DNA of 64,000 nucleotides from Seminavis robusta. Its lineage: Eukaryota; Bacillariophyta; Bacillariophyceae; Naviculales; Naviculaceae. This document shows, one piece after another, positions 35,432 to 46,896 of this stretch. The position numbers were made by a program, and so were the translations under genes. Below the pieces are notes generated by a model. The model saw only the letters and a list, made by a program, of their open reading frames with translations. It was not told the DNA's origin and searched no databases. The stretch covers positions 1 through 64,000 of the forward strand of contig CAICTM010000291.1 of the NCBI GenBank assembly GCA_903772945.1. Reading direction: 5' to 3'. How positions within the stretch are numbered: position 1 is the stretch's first letter; each line of letters begins with the position of its first letter.

Positions 35432-35773
35432 GGTACAGGATCGTCCGACGGTTTTCAATCAGGCTTTAAAACAAAATTGAAATTTCCACCACTGAGGACC
35501 GTTTGAAACATGCCCTTGAATCTTCAACATGCCCTTAAATAAGCCCTTATATAAACATGCCCTTAAAACATGCCCTAATGCCTCGAAACATGCCCTTTAG
35601 CCTTCATTGAAACGCCATAGAACATGCCCTTATCACGAATGAACATGCCCTTAAATAAACATGCCCTTAAAACATGCCCTTATACAAACATGCCCTTAAA
35701 ACATGCCCTTAGAACCAGAACCAGTCGTGGCAGTTTTAAAGCCTGAGGGAAAACCGTCGGACGGTCCAGTACA
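35432..35773. mobile_element. Inverted-repeat element with an internal AACATGCCCTTA array
   Basis: Left arm 35432-35472 and right arm 35733-35773 are imperfect inverted repeats sharing CGTCCGACGGTTTTC and CAGGCTTTAAAAC, with a diverged outer part (GTACAGGAT / GTACTGGAC). Between the arms about twelve spaced or tandem copies of a word close to AACATGCCCTTA (35496-35711) fill the body. There is no coding capacity. It is a MITE-like or foldback element. Target duplication is unclear. Confidence 0.65.
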
Positions 35774-35909
35774 GTACCGCAATAGCATTGCACGAGCGTC
35801 GAGAAGATAGAATAGCCCTCAAGTTGGTTAGGGCCCTTGTGAATTTTATTTGCATGCCAGTTAGTGTGTAACAGATGAAGCCCTCAGTAGAGTTTCTACA
35901 GAGAAGTTA

Positions 35910-36353
35910 GTGTGTACGTCTGTTTGCAAGTTAGTGTGTACGTCTGTCTGCAAGTTAGTGTGTACAGAATTAAAGTGCATTTTGCACGGGCGTTTTGGGA
36001 CAACACCAATTTACTATATAAAACACAGTACAAATGATTAAAGGACTGTTGTCCCAGTCACTTTTTAGGGGAATGTCTTAGAAAGTGTCCGTGCACAATT
36101 AAACCCTAAACTCAATATAAGTAGCAGAAGGGGATCAAGCCTTAACATATAAACTAAACTAGAGTTTGTCTGTTTAACATGAGCAACACAGTGGTATTCA
36201 TATGAGTGAAATTGCTTGAAATTCGCGACTTGTTGTTAGGTAAGTTAGTCATTTGGGACAATCCATACAGTACAAAGTGGGTTAAAAATGTTTTTCAAGA
36301 AATTTACACTGGATAAAGCATGGTCCCATCCAAAACCCACTTTAATCTTGTAC
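35910..36353. repeat. Short tandem repeat and possible second MITE-like element
   Basis: Three copies of AGTTAGTGTGTAC with CGTCTGT..GC spacers lie at 35910-35966. A 23-bp imperfect inverted repeat (19 of 23 matching, around AATTAAAGTG) pairs 35962-35984 with 36331-36353, and shorter inverted words (GGGACAACA / TGTTGTCCC) lie inside. It may be a decayed MITE of ~390 bp; no target duplication is evident. Confidence 0.35.
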
Positions 36354-38826
36354 GTCTGTTAGCCTTTTTAGATCTAACCCTAATAAAAATATCCACCAAA
36401 AGAAGAACAGATGGCTGGCTACCCCTAGCTATCCAAGACAGGCTACTAAACGCAGTAGTAGTCTGCCAATCCATTTCAAACTCGTTGAGGGCTCATGCCT
36501 TCGGCAGCCTGAATCTGATTTGGAATATGAGTAGGTGTTTGAGCTTTGCTGTCTATGGTGGGAGAAATCTTGCCGAACATGATTACTGCTCCCGGTATTG
36601 AGTGGTGTCCTCGTAACAGTGAGTGCTGGTTCCTGGCTAGCTACAGTATTGACCCCGATAGCTATTGGCGCAGCGAATCGATTGCCAAGGCTCTTGCTCC
36701 TCCTGCAATCATGCGGTATCGGCACCGGTACAGCCGTACAGGTAGCTACCGCACTACTAGTAGAGGCCCGCTAAAGGAAAGATCTTGCTTGCCATTCAAG
36801 TTACGACTAGAACTAGCTGGTAAGGACCATTACGAACACCGGTACCGCCTACTGCTGTACCGCATCCTTTATTAGCAGCACAGCCTTTTAGCAGTGCGCC
36901 GTCTAATGGCTACTAGCTAGCTACCAGGTAGCTAGTACCAGTTTATTTGGCGTGACATCCATTGCTATTACGTTGTCTTTTTCGTGTTGCCACGCAAGTC
37001 GTATATGCTACTAGTACTTCCAAAGCTAGCTGGGCCTCCACAGCCAGCCAGAGAGCTGTAGCCTTGCGATTGATTCACAGTTCTCATGTACCGGTTGTAC
37101 ACCAACCAATTGCTTTGATGATTGTTGGGCGAAGAAAGATCAGGCCGGTTGACGTCTTCACGTGCGAGCAGGTCCTGATTTCAAGATCCCAAGGGCCTAG
37201 TATGAACAGTCGTCGTTCACAGTTAGTTGATGTCGACTCATCCTGACTCTCAAGATCTCTCTCAAGGCAGAAGATCTTTTTGATGGCATCCTGTTAGACA
37301 GCTTGCTGAGTATTAGGTTTACTTCCCAGCCAGTGGCTGCGAATTATTGCTGGCCTTCCCGCTGCTGCCTACCGGTACGACCCACGACCAGTCTAATGCT
37401 CGTGGCTCGTGGGCGGCTGTTTCTGGAGAGCTGTGGTGGTGATCGCAGAAGGGCAACCAAGTTACCGGCCTTGAACATGTCGACAGCAGTGCGGTTGAAG
37501 GTAGACACTGTGATTCTCAATTGTGCCGCAGCATGCAGCAGCAGTTGCTCGAGCCCCGACTCATTACGAGCAGCTCCACCTAGCAAGATCCAACAAGAAA
37601 AATGAGGCGCTTTGGTATAAACCTAATCGTAAGAAAAGCCAGTGGAGGAGAGTACTAGTATCTTGCAAAGGTGTCTTGTGCGGCCCTTCTTTATAGTTCT
37701 TGCTCTGTCATTTTAAGAAAGGTGCACACAGAGTGGTACAGTACCTCGACTGTAACAAAGAGAAAGCAACATGGAATTCTACCTTTTTACGATTAGCTCC
37801 CAGCATAATCTATAAGGCAATGAGTACTCCGAATAAGTACCAGGTACATGTACTTTACATTTATTTACTCATTTTCTAAGTACTGTACGCAGAGCTACAA
37901 TGATAGTGGTACCACTCACTGTGCTCTTGTAGATTTCATCTTCTTCCTCTTCCTGCAGAATTTGAGAATCGATATTGATACCTCTTTGATAAGATATCTA
38001 TGGGTAATAGAAAACCAACTTGAAACCTTCTGAAAAGTTGATCAAATTCCATTTTATCAACTAGTCTAGTCCTTTCAGATTATAATTTCATAATATGGTG
38101 AAATACCTGTTAGTGTGAAATCTAACTGTCAGTGTCAATATTAGTTTGAAATCTGGCTATCTATCAGTGCCAATCTATTTCTCTTTTTGCAGACTTGATA
38201 CTTTATCAAATGTATCTTAATGCTAAGAGTCAGAGTTAATCCAATTTCCGACAGCGAAGAGCGATTGAATTGCTCCCGAATATAGATGACATAGGTGCCA
38301 GTTGTCCATTGACTCATGATTTTGCCGTGTTTTGATCGGAGAGCTACTAGATCCTACTCGTAGTACTGCGAGGAAACAAGAGTGTGGAGATAATGAAGAT
38401 CTTGGGAATGTTTCTTTTTTGGGGGTACAATGTGCAAGCAAGATCTGGGCAAGCTGTTGACTCCCTGTTGTATTTTAGATGCCGTACCGATGGATGCAGA
38501 CGCTCAAGGAGAGTGTCTTGGGGGTTAAATCTAATGGGAAAGCTTGTATAGTGATTTCTTGAAGGAAAGAACTCTGCACAAGTAACTACAATTAGAGGAA
38601 GGGATCTTTGAAAAGATTGAATATGTCTTGCCTAGCAAACTCTCTGTAGACGGCTTTTTGCTGGGATTTTGAGCACACTCGGACATTCATTCTTTGCAAG
38701 TACCAGTTTTGTCTTCTGTACCGCAAACGCATAGTGAGGAAAAAGACGCCCACAACATTTTGGGATTAGGCAAGTTTTGTTTGTTAGAGTTCGTTCTCCA
38801 GGCAGAGGCTGTTATCGAATCAGCCG
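36354..38826. other. Intergenic desert
   Basis: About 2.5 kb with no supportable gene. The left part is rich in palindromic CTAG, GGTACC and ACCGGT words; the right part is A/T-rich with recurring TTAGTGTGAAATCT-like words at 38100-38180. It also presumably contains the DUF6824 gene promoter. Confidence 0.4.
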
Positions 38827-39786
38827 ATGCTCTGGCCATCACTCACCGCTAGCATTCCAACGTTCTCACAAATTTCAATTTCCAGAGCCTCAAACACTCT
38901 CGCATTGCTACCGTCACTGAAGCAACCAACAACAGCAATCATGTACCCTTTCACCAACAACGCCACGCTGAACCCAGCTGCCATGATGAACTTTGCCACA
39001 GCAACAACCAACAGAGGTGTCCCAATGAACTTGAGTTCATTCCACAACACATCCATTGACACTGGCGACAGGATGATGAACAGAAACAAAGTTTCTCGCC
39101 AATCTGCTTCTGGATCCATTGGCAGCCTTGCTATCCGACCAAACGATGTCCTTTGTGGGCGGGGAAAGATCTCTTTCAACCACAGTGGCAACCGTCGATT
39201 CCGTCACATCATCTCCCAATCGATTGATGAATACCGCCAAGCTACCTCCAAGTGGGAAAAGTCCCTTGTTGCGGCTCGTCTTGTGTCTGTGATTCACGCT
39301 TCAGGAGGACGATTCCTGAAACAAAAGAAGGACAACGAAGATGAATGGTATGAGCTCAGCGCCTCTGAATCCAAGTCCAAGGTTTCTCATGCCATTCGGG
39401 ATGCCATTGCTGCCACCAAACAAAGCCGAAGACCGAGCCAGGAAGCTCGCGGCATTGTGGTAGCCAAGACAGATGTCGCAGCTGAGAAGCCTGCCTCTGA
39501 AAGACCCACGGTGGCAGTCACTACAGGTGTCACCAGCAAAGGAAGCCTCACCAAGATGGTCAAGCCCCATTACCGAGGAACCTGGTCTTCGAACTCCCTT
39601 GTTTCCTTGACCGATGACGGTGATGAAAAGGAAACAAAGAAGCCCGATTCTGTCGCTTCGAAGTTGAACGAGAGCTGGACCTCTTCCTCTTCTGAAGAGG
39701 AAGACAGCTCCGACAGCACTGAAGCCGGGTACGACGATGACTTCGTGGTTTACATCCAATCCATGTTGGGACCCTCCCACCGCTGA
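38827..39786 (+). CDS. DUF6824-domain protein, intronless paralogue A
   Basis: Up to 319 residues (281 if the ATG at 38941 is used). The DUF6824 domain, residues about 100-195, starts RPNDVLCGRGKISFNHSGN and continues through RRFRHII, DEYRQATSKWEKS, GGRFLKQ and EWYELS to KVSHAIRDA. This block is widespread in diatoms and is thought to act in the nucleus, possibly in DNA binding; its function is unproven. The rest is Ser/Asp-rich and disordered, ending in an acidic tract followed by FVVYIQSMLGPS. The same ending (FLSLIDTVLGP) closes the paralogue at 42965-44226, so the tail is a second conserved motif. There is no intron, while the paralogue has one inside the domain. Confidence 0.8.
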   Translation: MLWPSLTASIPTFSQISISRASNTLALLPSLKQPTTAIMYPFTNNATLNPAAMMNFATATTNRGVPMNLSSFHNTSIDTGDRMMNRNKVSRQSASGSIGSLAIRPNDVLCGRGKISFNHSGNRRFRHIISQSIDEYRQATSKWEKSLVAARLVSVIHASGGRFLKQKKDNEDEWYELSASESKSKVSHAIRDAIAATKQSRRPSQEARGIVVAKTDVAAEKPASERPTVAVTTGVTSKGSLTKMVKPHYRGTWSSNSLVSLTDDGDEKETKKPDSVASKLNESWTSSSSEEEDSSDSTEAGYDDDFVVYIQSMLGPSHR

Positions 39787-42700
39787 ACATGGCACTCTTC
39801 TTAATCTTCTTGAAACACAATCTCCTCAACTTCGATCACAAGATTATTTTTGATCCCCTTAGGATGCAGAGAGGTCACAGTCTGAGCTCACCAGGCAGAC
39901 ATTGCATTGCGCGACGTGTTATCCACAACACAGCCAGCGCTCATTGGCCGGGACTTTTCAGCTCACGACACTTTTTAAGGCTTTCCAACATTACCATCGA
40001 AATGTAACTAACTTCTATAAAGTACACTGCACAGACAAAACCACTACTTTCTTATCTTAGCTTGTTGCACCAACAAGTATCATGCTTCCCTACTTACCAA
40101 TTCAACTAAGTACCCAGTTCGAACTCAAAAGCCCATGCATCCTCTACTATTGACAGGATTCGCGCGCCGAAGCCTAGTCCATCCAGGAAGCTTAGCGGGT
40201 GGAGCCCCTTTAGCAGCGTCGTGTCCAGAAACCAGAAGAGAAAGGATGAATGCACCAGCCCTATTGGTTGCGTGTGTGCGCGTGTGTGTGGTGTAGCTTC
40301 CCGGTACCAGCACCGGCAGCAATCATTGAGATCAATAACGGTACCGGTAAGCGTCGACAGCAACAACCAATACTGGTACATATTGGTACTGCTAGCTAGC
40401 TAGTACAGCTGCTATCTGACTAGTGACAACTAGTTAACTGCTATCTGGCTAGTGGGCTACAACTATCAACAAGCTTATAACACAACAACTTCCAACATTA
40501 TAAACTAAGAAACGGGAAATGCTTCTAAAGGCGGCAGCGACCGACTTGCTCTTGTAGATCTCAAGACCGATTTCTGGGTTCCCGACTACGTGGTGACCAT
40601 GAAACGGGGGTACGATACGACAACACCAACTTGCAAACACTGAGCAACAGGCAGAAACGAGCCCAGTCCCAGATGACCAGTTCCTATGGTACAGTATGTA
40701 GAAGCCAGTACCAAGAACCAACCAAAGCAACAGCAACCCTTGGCAGCATGAACACATCCAAGCATTGCCATCGGTGAACTTGCGTGTTCCGAAAACAAAA
40801 CAAAAGGAAGAAAGACAGCAAGGTGGTTCCCAGATGCATGCCACCAACTGAACGCACCGCCAGGAGCCGATCCCTCCAAGGCAGGTCAAGGAGAAGCCGG
40901 GAAAGGGTAGCTACTAAAATTGCCCAAGGAGTGTCCTGGACTACATCCTAACTGAGCCATGGCAGTCGCTATTAGGCTTCGCTGTTCAACAGGATTGTTG
41001 CGTTCGAGGCGGTCTAGTCTTAGGAACAATCGGAACTGCTCGGATCTGAAAAATAAATAAATAGATGGCTAGCTAGCTATCATGTAGCTACGGTAGCCTA
41101 GCTAGCTAGCTAGTCTAGTAGTGATAAAACGATAAAACCCAAAGCAAGCCACGGTGGCTGAGAATGCTGATATGCTGAAGCATGTGCTAGTCGCTTCAAG
41201 GCAGAAGCCAAACAAGTATCGGCTTTAGTGGAATCGCCGTTGGCAAGGGAAGGAGCCTTTGGGATCTAACCTGAAAGACCAACTGTGACCGAAAGCTCCG
41301 AGTGAGAAAAGTGAAATGAGTTGAGCCCACTGCGGCCTGAGTTGCAGTGGTACCAATGGCCAATGGCCAATGGCTGTGTGCGTTTGAATGTACAGTATGT
41401 GGTTGGAGTGAAGGAGTGTGTGTCTTGCGCCCTTGCCTCGGCGTTCGCAACCATTTAGAAACGAACACACTTTAAGCCTCACTAGATAGCATCTGCGATC
41501 CAAATAGATATAGCACAGCCATAGCACATGTACGCTTATGTAGTCTACATCTCTACATGTACAACTCTCGTTTTTGGAAAGCTCGTTTCTAGCTAGCTGG
41601 GATAACTCCAACCAGTGAGGAAGCCGAAGCAGTAGTAGCACCCAGAAGGCTGTGCTCCACACTCCACAGTGATCCATACCGGTATCAATGAAGAGATTAC
41701 CTGTCTTTTGATACAGAGGACTCTGATAGCTTGAAGCGTGGTTCAAGCAATCAAGTTTATCACCCCATGCATGATCAATGAAAGATTACGTTTCTCTGGC
41801 TGGATAATGGACCTGATCAGCTGGAAGCTCAGGCCACAGTGGTTCAATCCAGTTTCTCACCCCACGCTACACAATAAAGTCATTGCTTCCAACCAACCAA
41901 CCAACCAACCAACCAGGATGCATGCTGCTGCTATTGTTAGATACACGCACCGGTACACGTACCAAGTCGCGCTCCAAACATGCTTGAAGGTGACAGCCCA
42001 AACTTGCTTCTGTATGCAACATACCAACAAGTGTGGCTGTGGGGGGCTGCGTGTGCTTTTGCTCACGCATCCAACATCCACCCTGTAGCGGTACGGTAAC
42101 CATGTAGCTGTGCTTGATAGCTGCTTGATGCGGTTGATGATATGGCGAGAGACGGCAATTGGCACCTTGTAGTGCTGTACTAGCTACTGTACTAGCTACT
42201 AGTACCTGGTACTACTCGCCATTGTACCGATACAGTGTACGGTACAGTAAGCTACCGTACGGTACAATTATATTGATAGCTTGGGGTATTACACATGTTA
42301 ATAGCTACTGAGAGCTGTTATTTCGAAGCTTGAATCAAAGAACTTGGTGGGACTTGAAGAGAATCATAAGAGTTAACTTTTTATTTGTGCAGTCAATGTC
42401 CTCTGCTTCTTCTTTAAGCCCACGTAACCAGTGAGTAAAACTTTTTTAGGCGAAGTTCATAAGCGCAGATTCAGATGGTGGTGAGAGTACCGCACTGGTC
42501 GTAGACAAGACAGTCCAAAAATAGGAAAGAGCGAATTCTCCAGGACTTAGTTACTTAGTTACTAAGGAGCTGTCTTAAATTACCCAAGATGTCGGAAGGC
42601 TCAAAACGGACTTTGGAATTTACCGTAGGTAGGGGCAGGCTTTGGTACACATCACGCGCCGTTCCTGGGACTTGCCGTCTACTAAGTCTTCTACTGCCTG

Positions 42701-42964
42701 CTACAACTCTATTTATATTCAAGGCAACAACACACACAGACTACCTACCTTCGCTCCAACAAGCTGCTACTTCTACTGCCACAACACAAAACTTCCTCCC
42801 GTCAGAGCTTCAGTGCTTGCTTGCTTGCTTCAGTAAACAAGTCTCCTCTTGACGTGAGGTTTAAAAACCGGCGACCACCGACAACTGAACTGCAAGTGGT
42901 TGTCTTCTCTTATAAAATTTATCTTTGTGAAGCACAGAGTTTTATTCTTCCAGCCTGCCACTGA
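39787..42964. other. Intergenic, palindromic-word-rich
   Basis: About 3.2 kb between the two DUF6824 genes. Open frames at 40449-40889 and 41225-41746 (-) encode Cys/Trp-rich, unrecognisable peptides and are not credible. (AACC)n runs occur at about 41890-41915, with CTAG and GGTAC words throughout. Confidence 0.4.
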
Positions 42965-44226
42965 ATGAATTGCTCTGCAGGCATTTCGTTTGCCGTTGCC
43001 ATGATGAACTCGAATCCAGACGACAACCACAATCCCAATCATGACGAGCACGTAAGGAATACGTCTATTGCTCTCCACGAGTCTCTTGATAGGAAGATAT
43101 CTGCTGCTCCTGGTGCAGTCGATATTAGACCCCATGATGTCCTCTGTGGGCGCTCCAAGGCGAGCTTTAATCATGGTAAGGTAGACGGTGTGCTCTCAGT
43201 TTTCTCCTTTCGGCTAGCGGCTAACCCTCTGTTTCTGAATCTTGTTTAGTCGGCAATCGTCGGTTTCGCAGCATTGTCTCTGGGGCACTGGATGAATACC
43301 ACCAGGCTACCTCCAAATGGGCAAAGTCTATGGTGGCTACGAAACTCGTGGGTATGATCAACGCTGACGGAGGGCGATTTCTGAAGCAAAGGAAAGATAG
43401 CGGAGAAGAATGGTTCGAGCTAAGCACCCAGGAAGCCAAGGCAAAGGTATCTCATGCCATTCGGGATGCCATTGCTGCCAAGGACAAGACCAAGGCCAAC
43501 AAGACAGCGGGAGCGGGCACCCTTATGAAGAGAAAGAAAGAAGAACCTTCTTTTGGCAACAGCAGCACCAATAAGATGATGGGGCAACCTCCAGGAGGGA
43601 TGGGTGGCATTGGGAACAACTTGGGTGGTGGGAATCCCATGATGCCTTCACTCAACCAGTCACAATCGCACTTATCGCTCAGTTCCATGGCTCAGCCCAT
43701 GTTTCCTATGGGTGGGCCACAGAGCTTTGGTGGAGCATCTTCCAACATGGTCCAGGATCAGATACAACATCTACGACAGCAGGATTTCCTAAGGCAGCCT
43801 CTACCTGACTTGGGTTCATCACAGTCTTTCCTCCATGGACTATCGGGGATGGGGAATACCTCCATGCCACAACTTTCAATTCACGGACAACTATCAGATC
43901 ATGCTAGTTCTCTCCAACAACACCAGCAACAAGCTTCACTACAACTAAGCCCACAACAGATGCAACAACCTTTGAACGATCCCACGTTGGCAATTGCATC
44001 AGGAAGCACAAGATCATTAGAAATGCCCATGATGACTGGTGTTGCCCGGGCTCCAGCGAGGAGAAGAAGGACCTTCCCAGAAGAGTCCAAACATGGCCGC
44101 GGGAGTTCTAGTAGTGATACTGAAGACGGGGACAATGATTTCCTGTCATTGATCGATACGGTGTTGGGGCCCATGGGATCGCCTACTGGACCAAGAGTCA
44201 AAAAGGATCCTCCACAAGAGGGATAG
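42965..44226 (+). CDS. DUF6824-domain protein, two-exon paralogue B
   Basis: Exons 42965-43175 and 43250-44226 join in phase across a 74-nt intron (GTAAGG...TTTAG), giving 395 residues. The domain (residues about 52-150) reads DVLCGRSKASFNH, then V-GNRRFR after the splice, then DEYHQATSKWAKS, GGRFLKQRKD and EWFELS to KVSHAIRDA. The tail is Met/Gly/Gln-rich, with a QQHQQQ stretch that may be an activation region, a basic APARRRR patch and the closing motif DNDFLSLIDTVLGP. With paralogue A it forms a local same-strand pair about 3.2 kb apart. The intron sits between the two halves of the most conserved motif. Confidence 0.82.
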
Positions 44227-46896
44227 ATAGCAACGAACTAGCTAGGTAGCTCTAGGTTACGAGATCAGATGATAGAGTTGCTACAAAGACAGCATGTAGG
44301 GAGATAGCCAATGCTGGCCTAAAAAAAATAGATCTAGAATCAAGTTTCACTCTAGCTTCTAGCTCTAGCCAAAAAAAACGCCAACTCCGAACCGAACCTT
44401 TTTGGCAACTTGGCTGTAGGAGTGGTACAACAGCAACACTGGTTTCATTGCCTGTTATCCGTTGTCGGTTGCTGTTAACCTCTGAACCTTTGGAACCTGT
44501 TGCGGAGCACTGCTTTGTTATCCTTTCCGTGCTGCAACGTGCTAGGTGAGAGGGCTGTTACAAGGCAAAAGGCCACATGACTAGCTGGTGCTTGTTTCAG
44601 CTACTCCTTGTGTTTCGGGGCATAGAAGGTGTGTTCCCTCAAGACACTCGTTACTGGCAGCTCCTTCAGCGGTACGGTAGGACAAAATAATGGTTGATGT
44701 GTGAGACATCACGTTCTTCAGAAACAGCATAAAATGGCTTCAAGAACTTGATATATGGAGCAGTCCAGCAGTTCTCGGTTGCCGAAACTGAATTAACACA
44801 ACAGTTACTGACAACGAAGAAAGCAGCAGTTATCAGTTAGTTGCACACTGAACACCACCAGTCAGGAGACTGTGAGGAGTTTGGAGTTTGGAGTACCAGC
44901 AGCGATGATTCGCCACCATGACAGATCTAAGAGCTGCACCGGCACGGGTTGGGTAGAAAACAACGAGTCGAGGATGCGACCGAGGATTTACCAGTGGCCA
45001 AGGCCCCAAACTAAGCCAATAATAAACAATGCCAAGGAAGTAACAGTACGGTATACGGTACCGCTTCAATCGCATCCTCGAGCCAGCTTAGATTTAGTAC
45101 TCGTACTGAACAGAGCGGGAGCGACTTAGCTGTAGATCTGTCTACTGTAGCCACTTCTTGCTGTTCCTTTTGCGATCCATTCACGGGGAAGCAAACTTTT
45201 CAACTCCTAAGCTGGGGGGGTTGCTGGTGGAACCGGTTCAGCATTTCTTGCAGGCTATGAACGTCAATGGTGGCACTGGCAGACACGGAAAACGCAAAGG
45301 TGAAGGAGATAATATTATGGAGCTCAAGGTTTGTGATTGCAGCTGTGATCACAGCTGTGATTGCATCCTCTGTCGCATTGCCGCACGTGGCTCCCTCCAG
45401 GCTTCCAATTGAGGTGCGACCAGCAAATAAATAATATTTCATATCAATACTCTCGAGCAAAGAGGAGGAAGTGGGTTGAAAGAAAGGAAGCATTTCCTGT
45501 TCATGATTTATTTGTGCCCACTCTACGTAAAATAGATAGCCAGCTAGCCAAGTAGAACTAGGTAGCCAGGTAGAAACGGCCCGAAATCAGGATTTTAAGA
45601 ATCCAATTAAATTGATCAATTCCAAACCTAAATATAAAATCGAAACCTAAATATGAAACCGCAACCTAAATATAAAACAGAAACCAAATTACTATGGTAA
45701 ATAAATAGTAAAATCAAGCCGAAACCTAAATATCAAATCGAAGTCTAAATATAAAATCGAACCAAAATATAAAATCGAAACCCAAATATCAAGCAGAATT
45801 ACATGTAAATCGTGATTTCGGGAACTTTCGTAGTTCTGTGTGGAGGCTAAGCAAGTATAATTTAAAAAATGAACAAAGCCTTGGGGTGCCTTCTGTTCAT
45901 CACTTCCGCTGCTAATTTGTAGTTGTACGGGTACAGTAACCCTATTGTACTCCAAGTTTGATAGGATCCAAAAGCAGTAGGGTACAGTACTGGCTACTCC
46001 CCAGCCAAAATGAGGAAAGGCGCAAAAATGAGAAAACCTCTGGAACACTTCGGAAACACATAGCAGTTTCCTACTTAGTGTCCCTGCTAGCATGACTGAA
46101 ATATGATTTTGTGATCAACAAGCCACCATCTTCTGGTTACCAGATCTCAGTCAATATTCAACCAATTGACCTAGTTGCTGAATGGTATTTGTCAGCAATA
46201 ATGTTGTTTTGAATGTCATTGTCTTACTTTGTTGAGATAGTGTAGTTGATAGTGTCATATTGGGTGTTTACTAAGAGAGGTAATTATTGCTAAATGTAAG
46301 GGTATAATGGGTACAGTGTGTCTTAATGCCAAGGTGTAAGGAATGACTGATCTTCATGCTTCTACGTGATGTTACGTTGCCTGTTTTCTTAACACCGTGC
46401 ATTAAATGAGGAAATCCTCATTTGTGCCGCGGAAATGCTGGTACGTGTACCGTAAAAGTATATCCCAGAACTGAGAGAAATACTGAGAGCCTGTACGAGT
46501 AGTAGCCATCCTACAGGAGGTATCCTTCCTATCGATCGACGTATACCCAACACCTGGTGTATGCTGGGTACGATCGTTCCTTCATACCAGTGAGGAGCGA
46601 GCGAAAGGTCACGTCCTCGACTGTAAGAAAAATGAGGCTCGCACCTCTACTACTCACTGTTAAGATATACGAACGCACCTCCACCTCTCCGTTCGTTCGT
46701 TCGTTCGTTCGAAAAGCACAAGTCCACGAAATCGCTAGCTAGCTAGTAGTAGCAGTAGCAGTAGCAGTAGCAGTACATGGGAAACGTTCGAAAAGCACAA
46801 GTCCACGAAAACGAAAATGAAAACGAAAAAGATGAAGTCCATGTAACAAACTCACTATAAGGCATGGCTACCATGCTGATTAAACTAAGGTCAACT
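44227..46896. other. Intergenic with microsatellites and an inverted-repeat element
   Basis: No gene. Contents: the inverted-repeat element at 45580-45822 (listed separately), a GTTC run at 46691-46710, AGTAGC repeats at 46745-46774, and a 25-bp perfect direct repeat (starting GTTCGAAAAGCACAAGTCCA) at 46707-46731 and 46786-46810. Confidence 0.45.
45580..45822. mobile_element. Inverted-repeat element with an internal CGAAACCTAAATATAAAAT array
   Basis: The arms 45580-45595 (CCCGAAATCAGGATTT) and 45807-45822 are inverted repeats with one mismatch. Between them (45622-45796) lie about nine diverged copies of an ~18-bp unit near CGAAACCTAAATATAAAA. There is no coding. The architecture matches that of the 35.43-35.77 kb element though the sequences are unrelated. 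Confidence 0.5.

Noticed and set aside
35496-35711. Regular AACATGCCCTTA repeats considered as a CRISPR array
   Set aside because: Repeats are only ~12 bp, diverged, with no unique spacers of even length, and lie between transposon-like inverted arms in eukaryotic DNA.
40449-41746. Cys/Trp-rich open frames between the two DUF6824 genes
   Set aside because: No motif, unlikely composition, and surrounded by simple palindromic repeats.
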